From assembly GCF_900099765.1 (NCBI RefSeq), contig NZ_FNDX01000044.1, positions 1 through 51,230 of the forward strand: a stretch of 51,230 nt of DNA, written 5' to 3'. Both the position numbers and the translations under genes were made by a program. The notes below the pieces were generated by a model that did not search any database, was not told the origin of the DNA, and saw only the letters and a list, made by a program, of their open reading frames with translations. This DNA is from Paenibacillus typhae. Its GTDB lineage: Bacteria > Bacillota > Bacilli > Paenibacillales > Paenibacillaceae. Shown piece after piece: positions 31,969-40,400 of the stretch; within the stretch, counting starts at the first letter, position 1; each line of letters begins with the position of its first letter.

Positions 31969-32723
31969 CGGATTTCTACCCCTTTAGACTTCAAGTCTGC
32001 CTTCAGATCATGTATTGCAATTTCTTTATAGTGAAAAATAGTAGCGGCAAGCCCTGCATCGGCCTTACCTTCGGTAAATACATCGTAGAAGTCACCGATC
32101 TTACCGGCTCCGCCGGAAGCGATGACAGGAATGCCTACCAGGCTGCTCACCGCTGCTGTCAGCTTCAGATCGAATCCGTCCTTGGTTCCGTCAGCATCCA
32201 TGCTGGTGAGCAGAATCTCGCCGGCGCCCATCCGTTCAGCCTCCTTCGCCCAGGACAGCGCCCGGATACCGGTTGGCTTGCGACCGCCGTGCGTATACAC
32301 TTCCCATTCGCCCCAAGCCTCATTATATTTGGCATCCATTGCCACTACAATACATTGGGAGCCAAAGCGGCGCGCCCCTTCAAGAATAAGCTGGGGATTG
32401 TTCACTGCAGCCGTGTTGATGCCGATCTTATCGGCACCGGCGCGCAGAATCCGCTTCATATCGTCCGGAGTCGAGATGCCGCCGCCGACTGTAAAAGGAA
32501 TCGCGATCTCCCCGGCGGTCTGGCGGACAACCTCAACCATGGTCGCCCGCCCTTCCACCGAGGCGGAAATGTCCAGGAACACCAGCTCGTCAGCACCTTC
32601 ACGGTCATAGATCGCCGCCAGCTCCACCGGGTCCCCGGCATCGCGAAGATTAACAAAATTCACACCCTTGACTACCCGCCCGTCCTTTACGTCCAGGCAG
32701 GGAATGATACGTTTGGCTAACAT
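31965..32723 (-). CDS. hisF: Imidazole glycerol phosphate synthase, cyclase subunit
   Basis: With HisH it uses ammonia from glutamine to close the imidazole ring, releasing AICAR. The 252-residue TIM barrel has AKRIIPCLDVKDGRVVKGVNF (catalytic D11 region), FLDISAS, PFTVGGGI, ADKIGINTAAV and ASGGAGKIGDFY. ATG 32723 follows GGAGGG at 7 nt; five upstream codons are not used. Unlike the other his genes it is separated from the gene before it by about 390 bp. Confidence 0.96.
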   Translation of the reverse strand: MLAKRIIPCLDVKDGRVVKGVNFVNLRDAGDPVELAAIYDREGADELVFLDISASVEGRATMVEVVRQTAGEIAIPFTVGGGISTPDDMKRILRAGADKIGINTAAVNNPQLILEGARRFGSQCIVVAMDAKYNEAWGEWEVYTHGGRKPTGIRALSWAKEAERMGAGEILLTSMDADGTKDGFDLKLTAAVSSLVGIPVIASGGAGKIGDFYDVFTEGKADAGLAATIFHYKEIAIHDLKADLKSKGVEIR

Positions 32724-33112
32724 GCGGCATCCCTCCAAAAGTAAAACCTTACCGTGTAAAATTTTCAGTAAAAATACTTAAAATCAAAAAAATTCGATCA
32801 AACCAATCAAACCTAAAGGCTTACCAAAGGCTTTTCAGATCAAAAAACCCAGACAAAAGGCATTTTCGATCCCCCTAAATCCCCCTTAGCCAAGGGGGAC
32901 CCCAAGGGCCCCGGCCCTCTGGACACCCGGATAGCTGTCTTAGGAGAGACCGAGGAGCACCCGGCAACAAGGAGCAGGCAGCGCTAGCCCCTGCGGGGCC
33001 GCTTGAACAATAGGCGCTCCTGCAAAAGTGCAAAGCTGCGAAAACGCAAAAGTGCAAAACTGTAAAAACACAAAAGTGCAAAACTGCAAAAACCTTTAAA
33101 TGCTACTTGCTT
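32724..33112. other. Repeat-rich noncoding insertion between hisA and hisF
   Basis: The his genes otherwise overlap or lie within about 100 bp, yet 389 bp separate hisA and hisF. The segment has an AT-rich part (32740-32868), a GC-rich palindrome part (32870-33010) with a perfect 8-bp stem at 32880-32899 (TCCCCCTT/AAGGGGGA) and a CCCC-TG-CGGGG-type hairpin near 32990, and three 24-bp tandem repeats (33023-33094). The only frame across it is a short Cys/Phe-rich one produced by the repeats; I do not call it a gene. Confidence 0.6.
33023..33094. repeat. Three tandem 24-bp repeats
   Basis: Units start at 33023, 33047 and 33071, each beginning CAAAAGTGCAAA and ending with an A-run; they differ at a few positions. 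There is no spacer between units, so this is not a CRISPR array. Confidence 0.85.
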
Positions 33113-33850
33113 CTATCTCTGCCCAAGCGCTGAAAGCGCTTCGGTCAAGTTGATATTGCCGGTGTACAGCGCCTTGCCGACGATGGCTCCGCCGATACCG
33201 CTGCCGCTATGTACGTTAAGGCGCAGCAGGTCATCCAAGACGGTGACGCCGCCGGAGGCGATAACGGTCCGTCCGCTGGCAGCAGCCATGGAGAGGATAC
33301 CTTCAATGTTCGGGCCCTGCATCATACCGTCGCGCGAGATGTCGGTGTAGATGAACGTTTCCGCTCCCTTGCCCGCGAGCTCTTTTGCCAGATCCTCGGC
33401 ACGCACTTCCGAAGTGTTAAGCCAGCCGTGGGTTGCCACGTATCCGTTACGGGCATCAATCCCGATAGCCACTTTATCGCCATACTTGGCCAGCACCGCT
33501 TCCGTAAAAGCATGGTCGTTGATGGCCGCCGTTCCGATAATCACCCGGCTGACACCGAGCCCGAGCAGCTTCTCCACATCAGCAAGCGAGCGCAGCCCAC
33601 CGCCGACCTGTACAGGAACATTTGCATTTTTGGCGATTGCGCCGATGATAACATCATTTACCGGATGGCCGGCTTTGGCACCGTCCAGATCGACGAGGTG
33701 GATGAATTTCCCGCCTTGCTCTTCCCACGATTTTGCCACCTCGACCGGACTGTCGTTGTAAATCGTCTCCTGGGCATAATCCCCCTGCTGCAGTCTTACA
33801 CATTTTCCATCCCGGATATCAATTGCCGGATATACGATAAAAGAAGACAT
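33113..33850 (-). CDS. hisA: ProFAR isomerase
   Basis: Isomerises the ribose of ProFAR to PRFAR, step four of the pathway. The 245-residue barrel has FIVYPAIDIRDGKCVRL (catalytic Asp near residue 11), HLVDLDGA, PVQVGGGLR, VIIGTAAI, YTDISRDGMMQGPN and VIASGGV. A 40-bp gap separates it from hisH. Confidence 0.96.
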   Translation of the reverse strand: MSSFIVYPAIDIRDGKCVRLQQGDYAQETIYNDSPVEVAKSWEEQGGKFIHLVDLDGAKAGHPVNDVIIGAIAKNANVPVQVGGGLRSLADVEKLLGLGVSRVIIGTAAINDHAFTEAVLAKYGDKVAIGIDARNGYVATHGWLNTSEVRAEDLAKELAGKGAETFIYTDISRDGMMQGPNIEGILSMAAASGRTVIASGGVTVLDDLLRLNVHSGSGIGGAIVGKALYTGNINLTEALSALGQR

Positions 33851-33890
33851 CTGGCGCCCCTGCTTTCCCTATAATAGATTGATAGCGTGC

Positions 33891-34520
33891 TTACGCCCGC
33901 TTCTGCCCGTTCTTAATCTGCAAAAAATTTCTCAGCAGCTTCATGCCCAGCTCCCCGCTTTTCTCCGGGTGAAACTGCATGCCATACACGTTATCCCGTC
34001 CGACTACTGCCGTTACCGGATGCCCGTAATCTGTGACGGCAATCAGGTCACTTTCCTGCTCCACCTGTGCATGATAGGAGTGGACAAAATACACATGCCC
34101 TTCTTCAAGCCCCTCAAGCAGCGGACTTTGCGGCTGGCGGAAGCTTAAGCGGTTCCAGCCCATATGCGGCACCTTGTAGCCTTCACGTGCGGCGAACCGG
34201 ACGACCGCTCCCGGAAGCATATCCAGTCCGGTATGCTCTCCGTGCTCCTCGCTGCTGCTGAACAGCAGCTGCATGCCCAGGCAGATGCCGAGTACAGGCT
34301 GGCCGCCGGCGGCAGCCTGCTTCACGATCCCGTCGAGACCGCTTGCGCGCAGCTGCTCCATCGCATCGCCAAACGCACCGACTCCCGGCAGGATGACGCT
34401 GTCCGCTGCAAAAATCTCCTCAGCCTTGCCTGTCACCAGACTTTCGTAGCCCAGCCGCTCCACGGCTTTGCTGACACTGTGCAGGTTGCCCATGCCGTAA
34501 TCGACGATTGCAACGGTCAT
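33891..34520 (-). CDS. hisH: Imidazole glycerol phosphate synthase, glutaminase subunit
   Basis: A class I glutamine amidotransferase that feeds ammonia to HisF. The 209-residue protein has AIVDYGMGNLHS, the oxyanion region LPGVGAFGDAM, the nucleophile elbow LGICLGMQLLF (Cys about 80) and the triad His-Glu in QFHPEKSG. Only one base separates it from hisB, so translation is coupled. Confidence 0.96.
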   Translation of the reverse strand: MTVAIVDYGMGNLHSVSKAVERLGYESLVTGKAEEIFAADSVILPGVGAFGDAMEQLRASGLDGIVKQAAAGGQPVLGICLGMQLLFSSSEEHGEHTGLDMLPGAVVRFAAREGYKVPHMGWNRLSFRQPQSPLLEGLEEGHVYFVHSYHAQVEQESDLIAVTDYGHPVTAVVGRDNVYGMQFHPEKSGELGMKLLRNFLQIKNGQKRA

Positions 34521-34521
34521 G

Positions 34522-35133
34522 CTACAGCACTCCCTTCGTAGAAGGCACGCCCTTTACACGCGGATCAATCAGTGTCGCTTCATCCAGCGCCCGGCCCAGG
34601 GCCTTGAATACCGCCTCAATCATGTGGTGGGTATTGGAGCCGTAGTGCACAATAACGTGCAGCGTAATCCGTGCCTCCAGCGCGAACTTCCAGAGGAACT
34701 CATGTACAAGCTCCGTAGAGAAGCTGCCTACCTGCTGTGACGGATACTCGGCACGGTACTCAAAATGCGGACGGTTACTGATATCGATCACAACCTGCGC
34801 CAGGGCCTCATCCATCGGAACAAACACGCTGGCATAACGTTTGATTCCTTTTTTATCGCCCAGCGCTTCACGCAGCGCCTGTCCCAGACAAATGCCGATA
34901 TCCTCCACAGTGTGGTGGTCATCTATATCAATATCTCCACGGGCCTGCACCGACAGGTCGAACTGGCCGTGCTTGGCGAACAGATCCAGCATATGATTCA
35001 GGAAAGGCACATCCGTTTCCAGCTCGGCAACACCGCTGCCGTCAACGCCAAGCGACAGCTTAATGTCCGTTTCATTTGTTGTGCGGCTAAGTCCGGCCTT
35101 GCGTTCTGCCAGCTCATTATTGTTATTCTCCAT
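34522..35133 (-). CDS. hisB: Imidazoleglycerol-phosphate dehydratase
   Basis: Dehydrates imidazole glycerol phosphate; a manganese enzyme of 24 subunits. The 203-residue protein is the monofunctional form, with FLNHMLDLFAKHGQFD, DDHHTVEDIGICLG, NRPHFE and HVIVHYGSNTHHMIEAVFK. ATG 35133 follows GGTGGAG at 6 nt and overlaps the end of hisD by about 11 bp. Confidence 0.96.
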   Translation of the reverse strand: MENNNNELAERKAGLSRTTNETDIKLSLGVDGSGVAELETDVPFLNHMLDLFAKHGQFDLSVQARGDIDIDDHHTVEDIGICLGQALREALGDKKGIKRYASVFVPMDEALAQVVIDISNRPHFEYRAEYPSQQVGSFSTELVHEFLWKFALEARITLHVIVHYGSNTHHMIEAVFKALGRALDEATLIDPRVKGVPSTKGVL

Positions 35134-36430
35134 CTTCTGCTCCACCCTTCGCTTCGTTCTCCAGTCTGATTTGAATCGCCCTTGCATGGCCCTCAAGACC
35201 TTCACGTCTGGCCAGCTCCATAATCGTCTCCCCGTCGCGCAGGAGCGCTTCCTTGCTATAGTAGATCAGGCTTGATTTTTTGATAAAATCGTCCACATCG
35301 ACCGGCGAAGCAAACCGCGCCGTACCGTTGGTCGGTATAATGTGATTCGGTCCGGCAAAATAATCGCCCACCGGCTCCGAGCTGTAGGGGCCGAGGAAGA
35401 TCGCCCCGGCATTCTCGATGCTGCCCAGCAGGCCCATCGGATCAGCCGCCACAACCTCGAGGTGCTCCGGCGCCAGCCGGTTGACCACCTCAATGCCCTC
35501 CTGCAGCGATTCCGTTACGATAATCGCGCCGTGGTTCTCGACCGAGGCGCGCGCCACCGCCTCGCGCGGCAGGTCCCGCAGCTGCCGCTCCACCTCGGCA
35601 GCAACGCTGTCCGCCAGGCTCTGCGATGGCGTCACCAAAATGGCCGAGGCCATTGTGTCATGCTCGGCCTGGGAGAGCAGGTCGGCCGCGACGTAGGCCG
35701 GCTCGGCGGTATCGTCGGCGAGCACGACGATTTCACTCGGTCCGGCGATGCTGTCGATATCGACAGCGCCGTAGACCTCGCGTTTGGCAAGGGCAACATA
35801 AATGTTGCCCGGCCCGCAGATCTTATCGACCGGCGCGATTGATTCCGTGCCGAAGGCCAGGGCGGCGACCGCCTGGGCGCCGCCTACCCGGTAAATCTCG
35901 TTTACGCCCGCTTCAGCGGCGGCAACGAGAATGTAAGGGTCAATCCCCGCCTTGCCGCCCGTGGCCGGCGGGGTGACCATGACGATCTCCGGCACACCGG
36001 CAATCTGTGCCGGAATGACGTTCATCAGCACGGACGACGGATAAGCCGCCGTGCCTCCGGGAACATAGACGCCCACCCGCTTCAGCGGGCGGATGATCTG
36101 GCCGAGGATCGTGCCGTCCGGCTGCAGATCCATCCATGAGCTGCGCTTCTGGCGGGCGTGGAACGCCCGGATATTCACCGCAGCGGCGCGGATCGCGGTA
36201 ACGAATGAATCCTCCACCTGGCTGTACGCAGCCTGCAGCTCCTCTGGCGTCACCCGCAGCTCCGTTGCAGTCAGCACCGTGCGGTCAAACTGCTCCGTGT
36301 ACCGGAGCAGCGCGGCATCGCCTTCTTTTTTTATAGTAGCTACGATTTGCTTTACGGTCTCGTTCTGCTCCGGCGTTCCGTACTCCACATCCCGCTGCAG
36401 CTTAAAATCCTTGCTCGACTTCACCTTCAC
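35123..36430 (-). CDS. hisD: Histidinol dehydrogenase
   Basis: Oxidises histidinol to histidine in two NAD-dependent steps at a zinc site. The 435-residue protein has VGVYVPGGTAAYPSSVLM, the VGGAQAVAALAFGTESI segment, KICGPGNIYVALAKR, DSIAGPSEIVVLAD, SQAEHDTMASAIL (Gln/His zinc ligands) and the C-terminal catalytic EHLEV and GPNHIIPT. GTG 36430 is chosen because AAGGGGG lies 8 nt upstream; ATG 36451 would add seven residues but has a poor site. Confidence 0.94.
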   Translation of the reverse strand: MKVKSSKDFKLQRDVEYGTPEQNETVKQIVATIKKEGDAALLRYTEQFDRTVLTATELRVTPEELQAAYSQVEDSFVTAIRAAAVNIRAFHARQKRSSWMDLQPDGTILGQIIRPLKRVGVYVPGGTAAYPSSVLMNVIPAQIAGVPEIVMVTPPATGGKAGIDPYILVAAAEAGVNEIYRVGGAQAVAALAFGTESIAPVDKICGPGNIYVALAKREVYGAVDIDSIAGPSEIVVLADDTAEPAYVAADLLSQAEHDTMASAILVTPSQSLADSVAAEVERQLRDLPREAVARASVENHGAIIVTESLQEGIEVVNRLAPEHLEVVAADPMGLLGSIENAGAIFLGPYSSEPVGDYFAGPNHIIPTNGTARFASPVDVDDFIKKSSLIYYSKEALLRDGETIMELARREGLEGHARAIQIRLENEAKGGAEDGE

Positions 36431-36546
36431 CGCCGCTTCCCCCTTTTGCACATGTAAAGCTTTGTTCCTGTATCCCAGCGCCTTCTATTTAGCATTCGCC
36501 TGCCCGTACATCTTCGTGAGACTGGCTGTTGCTTAGCTTCCCGTTA

Positions 36547-37191
36547 TTATTTCAGCTGTAGTCCCGGCTCGCCGATAACGGCCTGCAGACGGTCGCACAG
36601 CTGCTGGATCTCATTATTTTTCATCCGGTAGCTTACCCGGTTGGCCACAAGGCGGCTCGTAATTTCGAAGATGCTCTTCATCTCGACAAGCCCGTTATCC
36701 TTCAGTGTCTGGCCCGTCTCCACCATATCGACGATCCGGTCGGCCAGACCGATCAGCGGCGCAAGCTCAATGGAGCCGTTCAGCTTCACAACCTCTACCT
36801 GCTGGCCCTGCTCCCGGAAATAACGCGATGCGACATTCGGATATTTGGTGGCTACCCGCTGCTGAATGCCCGGCTGCCAGTTGGGCAGGCCGATAATGGA
36901 CATCCGGCAGCGCGCAATGCCCAGATCAAGCAGCTCATACACATCACGTTCCTCTTCGAGCAGCACGTCCTTTCCGACAATTCCGATGTCCGCTACGCCA
37001 TATTCCACATAGGTCGGCACATCAACCGGCTTGGCCAGAATGAATTCCATCCCCGCCTCAGGCAATGAAATGACCAGCTTGCGCGACTCCTCCCCGTCCG
37101 GGGGAATCGGCAGGCCCGCCTGGCGGAACATCTCTGCCGCTTTATTGTAAATCCGGCCTTTCGGCATGGCTACCTTCAATATCTGCCCCAT
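36547..37191 (-). CDS. hisG: ATP phosphoribosyltransferase, short form
   Basis: Condenses ATP with PRPP, the committed and feedback-inhibited step. The 214-residue protein is the short form lacking the C-terminal regulatory domain and so needs HisZ for activity and histidine sensing. Motifs: LKVAMPKGRIY, VPTYVEYGVADIGIVGKDVL, and the PRPP-binding LNGSIELAPLIGLADRIVDMVETG. hisZ lies 64 bp upstream. Confidence 0.96.
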   Translation of the reverse strand: MGQILKVAMPKGRIYNKAAEMFRQAGLPIPPDGEESRKLVISLPEAGMEFILAKPVDVPTYVEYGVADIGIVGKDVLLEEERDVYELLDLGIARCRMSIIGLPNWQPGIQQRVATKYPNVASRYFREQGQQVEVVKLNGSIELAPLIGLADRIVDMVETGQTLKDNGLVEMKSIFEITSRLVANRVSYRMKNNEIQQLCDRLQAVIGEPGLQLK

Positions 37192-37255
37192 GTCACTTGC
37201 CTCCGTTTCTTATCACTCTTTTACTGCTTTATAAGTTCATCTGTTTCTCTTCCGC

Positions 37256-38479
37256 TTAGCCATGCTCGCTTACAAAGGACACGAAGGTATAGATTTCACC
37301 GTACTGCCCGCCGTCTGCCAGAACCGTCTCCGGATCAAGCCGTTTTACGGTCTTCAGATCCTCCGGGCCTGCGGCAAGCCGGGTTACCACCATGTGCCCC
37401 TCGGACCGCAGTCTTGCGGCTTCCGCCAGTCCCTCGGTCCGCCGCTGCGCATCATACTGGATCAGAACAGGCAGCTCCTCTTCCTCCGGCATACCCGTTA
37501 CTCCGTCCAGAATCCGGTTCGTTTTCAGGGAGAAGCCTGTTGACGGAACCGCCCGGCCAAACTGCTGCAGCAGGTTGTCGTAACGTCCCCCGCTGCATAC
37601 CGGGAAGCCAAGCTCAGACGCATAGCCTTCAAAGGTCATTCCGGTATAATAGGAGAAATCACCAATCATGGTCAGGTCGATCAGCACATGCTCCGAAACC
37701 CCATACGATACAAGCACTTCCCACACCTTGCACAAATGCTCGATGGAGGTACGTGCCAGCGGGTGGCTACTGAGCTCCAGCGCCTGCCCGCAGATTTCCT
37801 TGCCGCCGCGCAGGCGCAGCAGCCCGTACAGCTCATTCTTCTGGTCATCCGTCAGGTCAAGCCGCCGCAGCGTATCTCTGAAGGCTACATAGTCGCGGCC
37901 GAGCAAATGGCTCTTGAGCTCCTCCTGCGCCTCCGGCAGGTTCGGTACGGCTTCCTGAAACAAGCCGTCAAGGAAGCCCACATGGCCCATGGCGATCTTG
38001 AAGGACTTTACCCCGGCTGCCTGCAGCGAGGCAATCGCCAGCGCAACAACCTCGGCATCCGCCTCAGGGGAATCATCACCGACCAGCTCCACGCCGGTCT
38101 GGAAGAATTCCGCCTCCCGGCCCGCTTCCTCTTCAATAGCCCGGAAGACATTGGCGTGGTAAGACAGACGCAGCGGAAGCGGCTCATCCTTGAGCAGGGA
38201 GGATACCACCCGCGCTACCGGAGCTGTCATTTCCGAGCGGAGCACCAGCGCCTGCCCCCGGTTGTTCAGCAGTTTATAAAGTTTCTGGTCGGATGTAGAG
38301 CTGGCCACACCAACCGTATCGTAATATTCCAGTGTAGGGGTTATCATCTGCTGATATCCCCAGCGGCTCATGCAGTGCAGCACATCGTGTTCAATCTTGC
38401 GCAGCTTCTTGACTGCGCGCGGCAGATAATCGCGCACACCCGCCGGTTTTTCGAATCCCTTCGGCTTGGACATCTTCAT
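37256..38479 (-). CDS. hisZ: ATP phosphoribosyltransferase regulatory subunit (HisRS paralog)
   Basis: Forms a hetero-octamer with short HisG and carries the histidine feedback site. The 407-residue protein has the class II synthetase fold: KPAGVRDYLP, the motif-2-like VLRSEMTAPVARVV with RLSYHANVFR, FFQTGVELVGDDSPEADAE, and the motif-3 region GFPVCSGGRYDNLLQQFG. It has no anticodon-binding domain of full HisRS, as expected of HisZ. It is the first gene of the his operon and is divergent from the gluconokinase-like gene. Confidence 0.95.
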   Translation of the reverse strand: MKMSKPKGFEKPAGVRDYLPRAVKKLRKIEHDVLHCMSRWGYQQMITPTLEYYDTVGVASSTSDQKLYKLLNNRGQALVLRSEMTAPVARVVSSLLKDEPLPLRLSYHANVFRAIEEEAGREAEFFQTGVELVGDDSPEADAEVVALAIASLQAAGVKSFKIAMGHVGFLDGLFQEAVPNLPEAQEELKSHLLGRDYVAFRDTLRRLDLTDDQKNELYGLLRLRGGKEICGQALELSSHPLARTSIEHLCKVWEVLVSYGVSEHVLIDLTMIGDFSYYTGMTFEGYASELGFPVCSGGRYDNLLQQFGRAVPSTGFSLKTNRILDGVTGMPEEEELPVLIQYDAQRRTEGLAEAARLRSEGHMVVTRLAAGPEDLKTVKRLDPETVLADGGQYGEIYTFVSFVSEHG

Positions 38480-38519
38480 GGGTCACCTCGTCAGAGTTCA
38501 TAAATATATATGTAATTCG

Positions 38520-38551
38520 CTTTACTATGGTAAAGTGGTAGTAAAGTAAAG
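38520..38551 (-). promoter_or_regulatory. Operator-like GTAAAG repeats in the his leader
   Basis: CTTTAC-TATG-GTAAAG (38520-38535) is a perfect 6-bp palindrome, and GTAAAG recurs at 38541 with TAAAG again at 38547. It lies between the likely promoter and hisZ. The arrangement suggests a repressor site for a histidine-biosynthesis regulator; no T-box sequence was found in the leader. Confidence 0.45.
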
Positions 38552-38561
38552 TGGTGGGAAC

Positions 38562-38591
38562 ATCGTATCATGGACTGTCTTCCTACGTCAA
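38562..38591 (-). promoter_or_regulatory. Likely sigma-A promoter of the his operon
   Basis: TTGACG and TACGAT on the minus strand with an 18-bp spacer; TG one base before the -10 makes it an extended -10. Confidence 0.6.
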
Positions 38592-38671
38592 TAATACCTT
38601 ACCTTTACACCGGATGACACCTCTTCTCCAGCCCCTCTTTCGTTACTTACCCAACTTGATGATTCCTATCT

Positions 38672-38700
38672 TTGCCACTCTGCTCTGCGGATACTATAAT
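38672..38700 (+). promoter_or_regulatory. Sigma-A promoter of the gluconokinase-like gene
   Basis: TTGCCA, 17-bp spacer, TATAAT. It points right, about 80 bp upstream of the start codon. Confidence 0.8.
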
Positions 38701-38779
38701 GAACTAATATAATTCCACAGCATTTTTCGCATTTAGCGTTCCAAGTATCTATTCTCAAGCAGAAAGAAGGACTGTGAAC

Positions 38780-40324
38780 TTGAATCCATCGTATATGATC
38801 GGCGTTGATATTGGAACTACAAGCACCAAGTCCGTCCTCTTCAGAGAGGATGGAAGCATCGTAACTCAGGCGAGTGAAGGTTACCCGCTGCATCAGCCGT
38901 CTCCCTCCGTCGCCGAGCAGGACCCGGATCAGATCCTGGACGCTGTCCTTCATACGATAGCAGCAGTGATGCAGCAAAGCGCCATCCGTCCGGACGAGCT
39001 GCTGTTTCTCTCCTTCAGCTCCGCGATGCACAGCGTAATCGCTGTTGATTCTGCCGGCAAGCCTCTTACCGCCTGTATTACCTGGGCCGATAACCGGAGC
39101 AGCGCTGCTGCCGCCCGTCTCAAAAATGAGCTGAACGGACATGAACTGTACCTGCGCACAGGCACACCGGTTCATCCTATGTCGCCTATTACCAAGCTGA
39201 TGTGGCTGGGTGAGGAGCAGCCGGAGCTGTTCCGGCAGACCTATAAATTCATTTCCATTAAGGAATATGTCTTCGCCAAGCTGTTTGGTAAATATGTTGT
39301 CGATCATTCCATTGCATCCTGCACTGGCATGTTCAATCTGGAGAATCTCGACTGGGACCCGGAGGCACTGTCTATTGCCGGAATAACCGCCGACAAGCTG
39401 TCCGAACCTGTGCCGACTACCCGGGTAATCGAAGGGCTGCTTCCCGGCTTTGCAGAGCAGCTTGGACTGCTTGATTCAACCCCATTCGTCATTGGCGCCA
39501 GTGACGGGGTATTGTCCAATCTTGGCGTAGGCGCGATCGAACCTGGCGTAGTAGCTGCTACCATCGGTACGAGCGGCGCCATCCGTACCGTGGTGGACCG
39601 CCCGCTGACTGATCCGAAGGGCCGGATTTTCTGCTATGCACTGACCGAGAATCACTGGGTGATCGGCGGTCCGGTGAACAATGGCGGCATGCTGTTCCGC
39701 TGGGTGCGCGATGAGTTCGCCGCCTCGGAAGTGGAAACCGCGAAGCGTCTTGGTATTGATCCTTACGAGGTACTCACGCGTATAGCCGAGCAGGTGCCTC
39801 CGGGCAGCAACGGGCTGCTGTTTCATCCATACCTCACCGGTGAACGAGCTCCGTTATGGAATCCGGATGCACGCGGCTCCTTCTTCGGGCTGAGCATGAC
39901 CCACCGCAAGGAGCATATGATCCGTTCCGTGCTGGAGGGTGTCATTTTCAACATGTACACCGTGCTCCTGGCCATGGAGGAGCGCATTGGCCGCCCAAGC
40001 CGGATTCTCGCTACCGGCGGATTTGCCCGCTCCGCGCTCTGGCGGCAGATGATGGCCGATATTTTTGACCAGGAGGTCATCATACCGGAGAGTATTGAGA
40101 GCTCCTGCCTTGGAGCAGTCGTGCTGGGGCTGTATGCTACCGGGCGGGCTGCATCGCTCGATATTGTATTTGACATGATCGGCTCCACTTACCGGCATGA
40201 ACCGGTAGAAGCGCATGCCAAGGTTTACAAGCAGCTGCTGCCTATCTTTATCTCAGTCTTCCGCAGCCTGGAGAGCCAGTATGAAGCCATAGCCCAGTTC
40301 CAGCGTGAACAGGCAGGAGAATAA
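38780..40324 (+). CDS. gntK: FGGY-family carbohydrate kinase, gluconokinase-like
   Basis: Probably phosphorylates gluconate to 6-phosphogluconate. The 514-residue protein has the N-terminal phosphate loop MIGVDIGTTSTKSVLF, the substrate region SFSSAMHSVIAVD and ITWADNRS, FKFISIKEYVF-type helix, the second phosphate motif ATIGTSGAIRTV, VNNGGMLFRWVRDEF, and the C-terminal FGGY signature segment ATGGFARSALWRQMMADIF. GTG 38774 opens the frame but is only 2 nt from AAGGA; TTG at 38780 has an ideal 8-nt spacing and is preferred. It stands alone, divergent from the his operon, without gntR or gntP beside it, so xylulose or another sugar remains possible. Confidence 0.82.
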   Translation: MNPSYMIGVDIGTTSTKSVLFREDGSIVTQASEGYPLHQPSPSVAEQDPDQILDAVLHTIAAVMQQSAIRPDELLFLSFSSAMHSVIAVDSAGKPLTACITWADNRSSAAAARLKNELNGHELYLRTGTPVHPMSPITKLMWLGEEQPELFRQTYKFISIKEYVFAKLFGKYVVDHSIASCTGMFNLENLDWDPEALSIAGITADKLSEPVPTTRVIEGLLPGFAEQLGLLDSTPFVIGASDGVLSNLGVGAIEPGVVAATIGTSGAIRTVVDRPLTDPKGRIFCYALTENHWVIGGPVNNGGMLFRWVRDEFAASEVETAKRLGIDPYEVLTRIAEQVPPGSNGLLFHPYLTGERAPLWNPDARGSFFGLSMTHRKEHMIRSVLEGVIFNMYTVLLAMEERIGRPSRILATGGFARSALWRQMMADIFDQEVIIPESIESSCLGAVVLGLYATGRAASLDIVFDMIGSTYRHEPVEAHAKVYKQLLPIFISVFRSLESQYEAIAQFQREQAGE

Positions 40325-40342
40325 GCAGCGGCCTACCCATCA

Positions 40343-40395
40343 TAAATAAAGCGCCGGCACAGTCTGCATCACACAGACCATGCCGGCGCTTTATT
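40343..40395. terminator. Bidirectional terminator between the kinase and acyltransferase genes
   Basis: AAAGCGCCGGCA pairs with TGCCGGCGCTTT, with an inner GTCTG/CAGAC stem. A and T runs flank it, serving the convergent genes on both strands. Confidence 0.85.
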
Positions 40396-40400
40396 CAGGT

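Noticed and set aside
32875..33081. 68-codon Cys/Phe-rich minus-strand frame
   Set aside because: It is created by the tandem repeats and GC-rich block; no ribosome-binding site or family.
33023..33094. CRISPR-like array
   Set aside because: The 24-bp repeats are contiguous with no spacers and there are no cas genes.
38480..38779. T-box riboswitch before hisZ
   Set aside because: No AGGGTGGNACCGCG-type T-box sequence or matching terminator is found; GGTGGGAAC near 38552 is on the opposite strand from hisZ.
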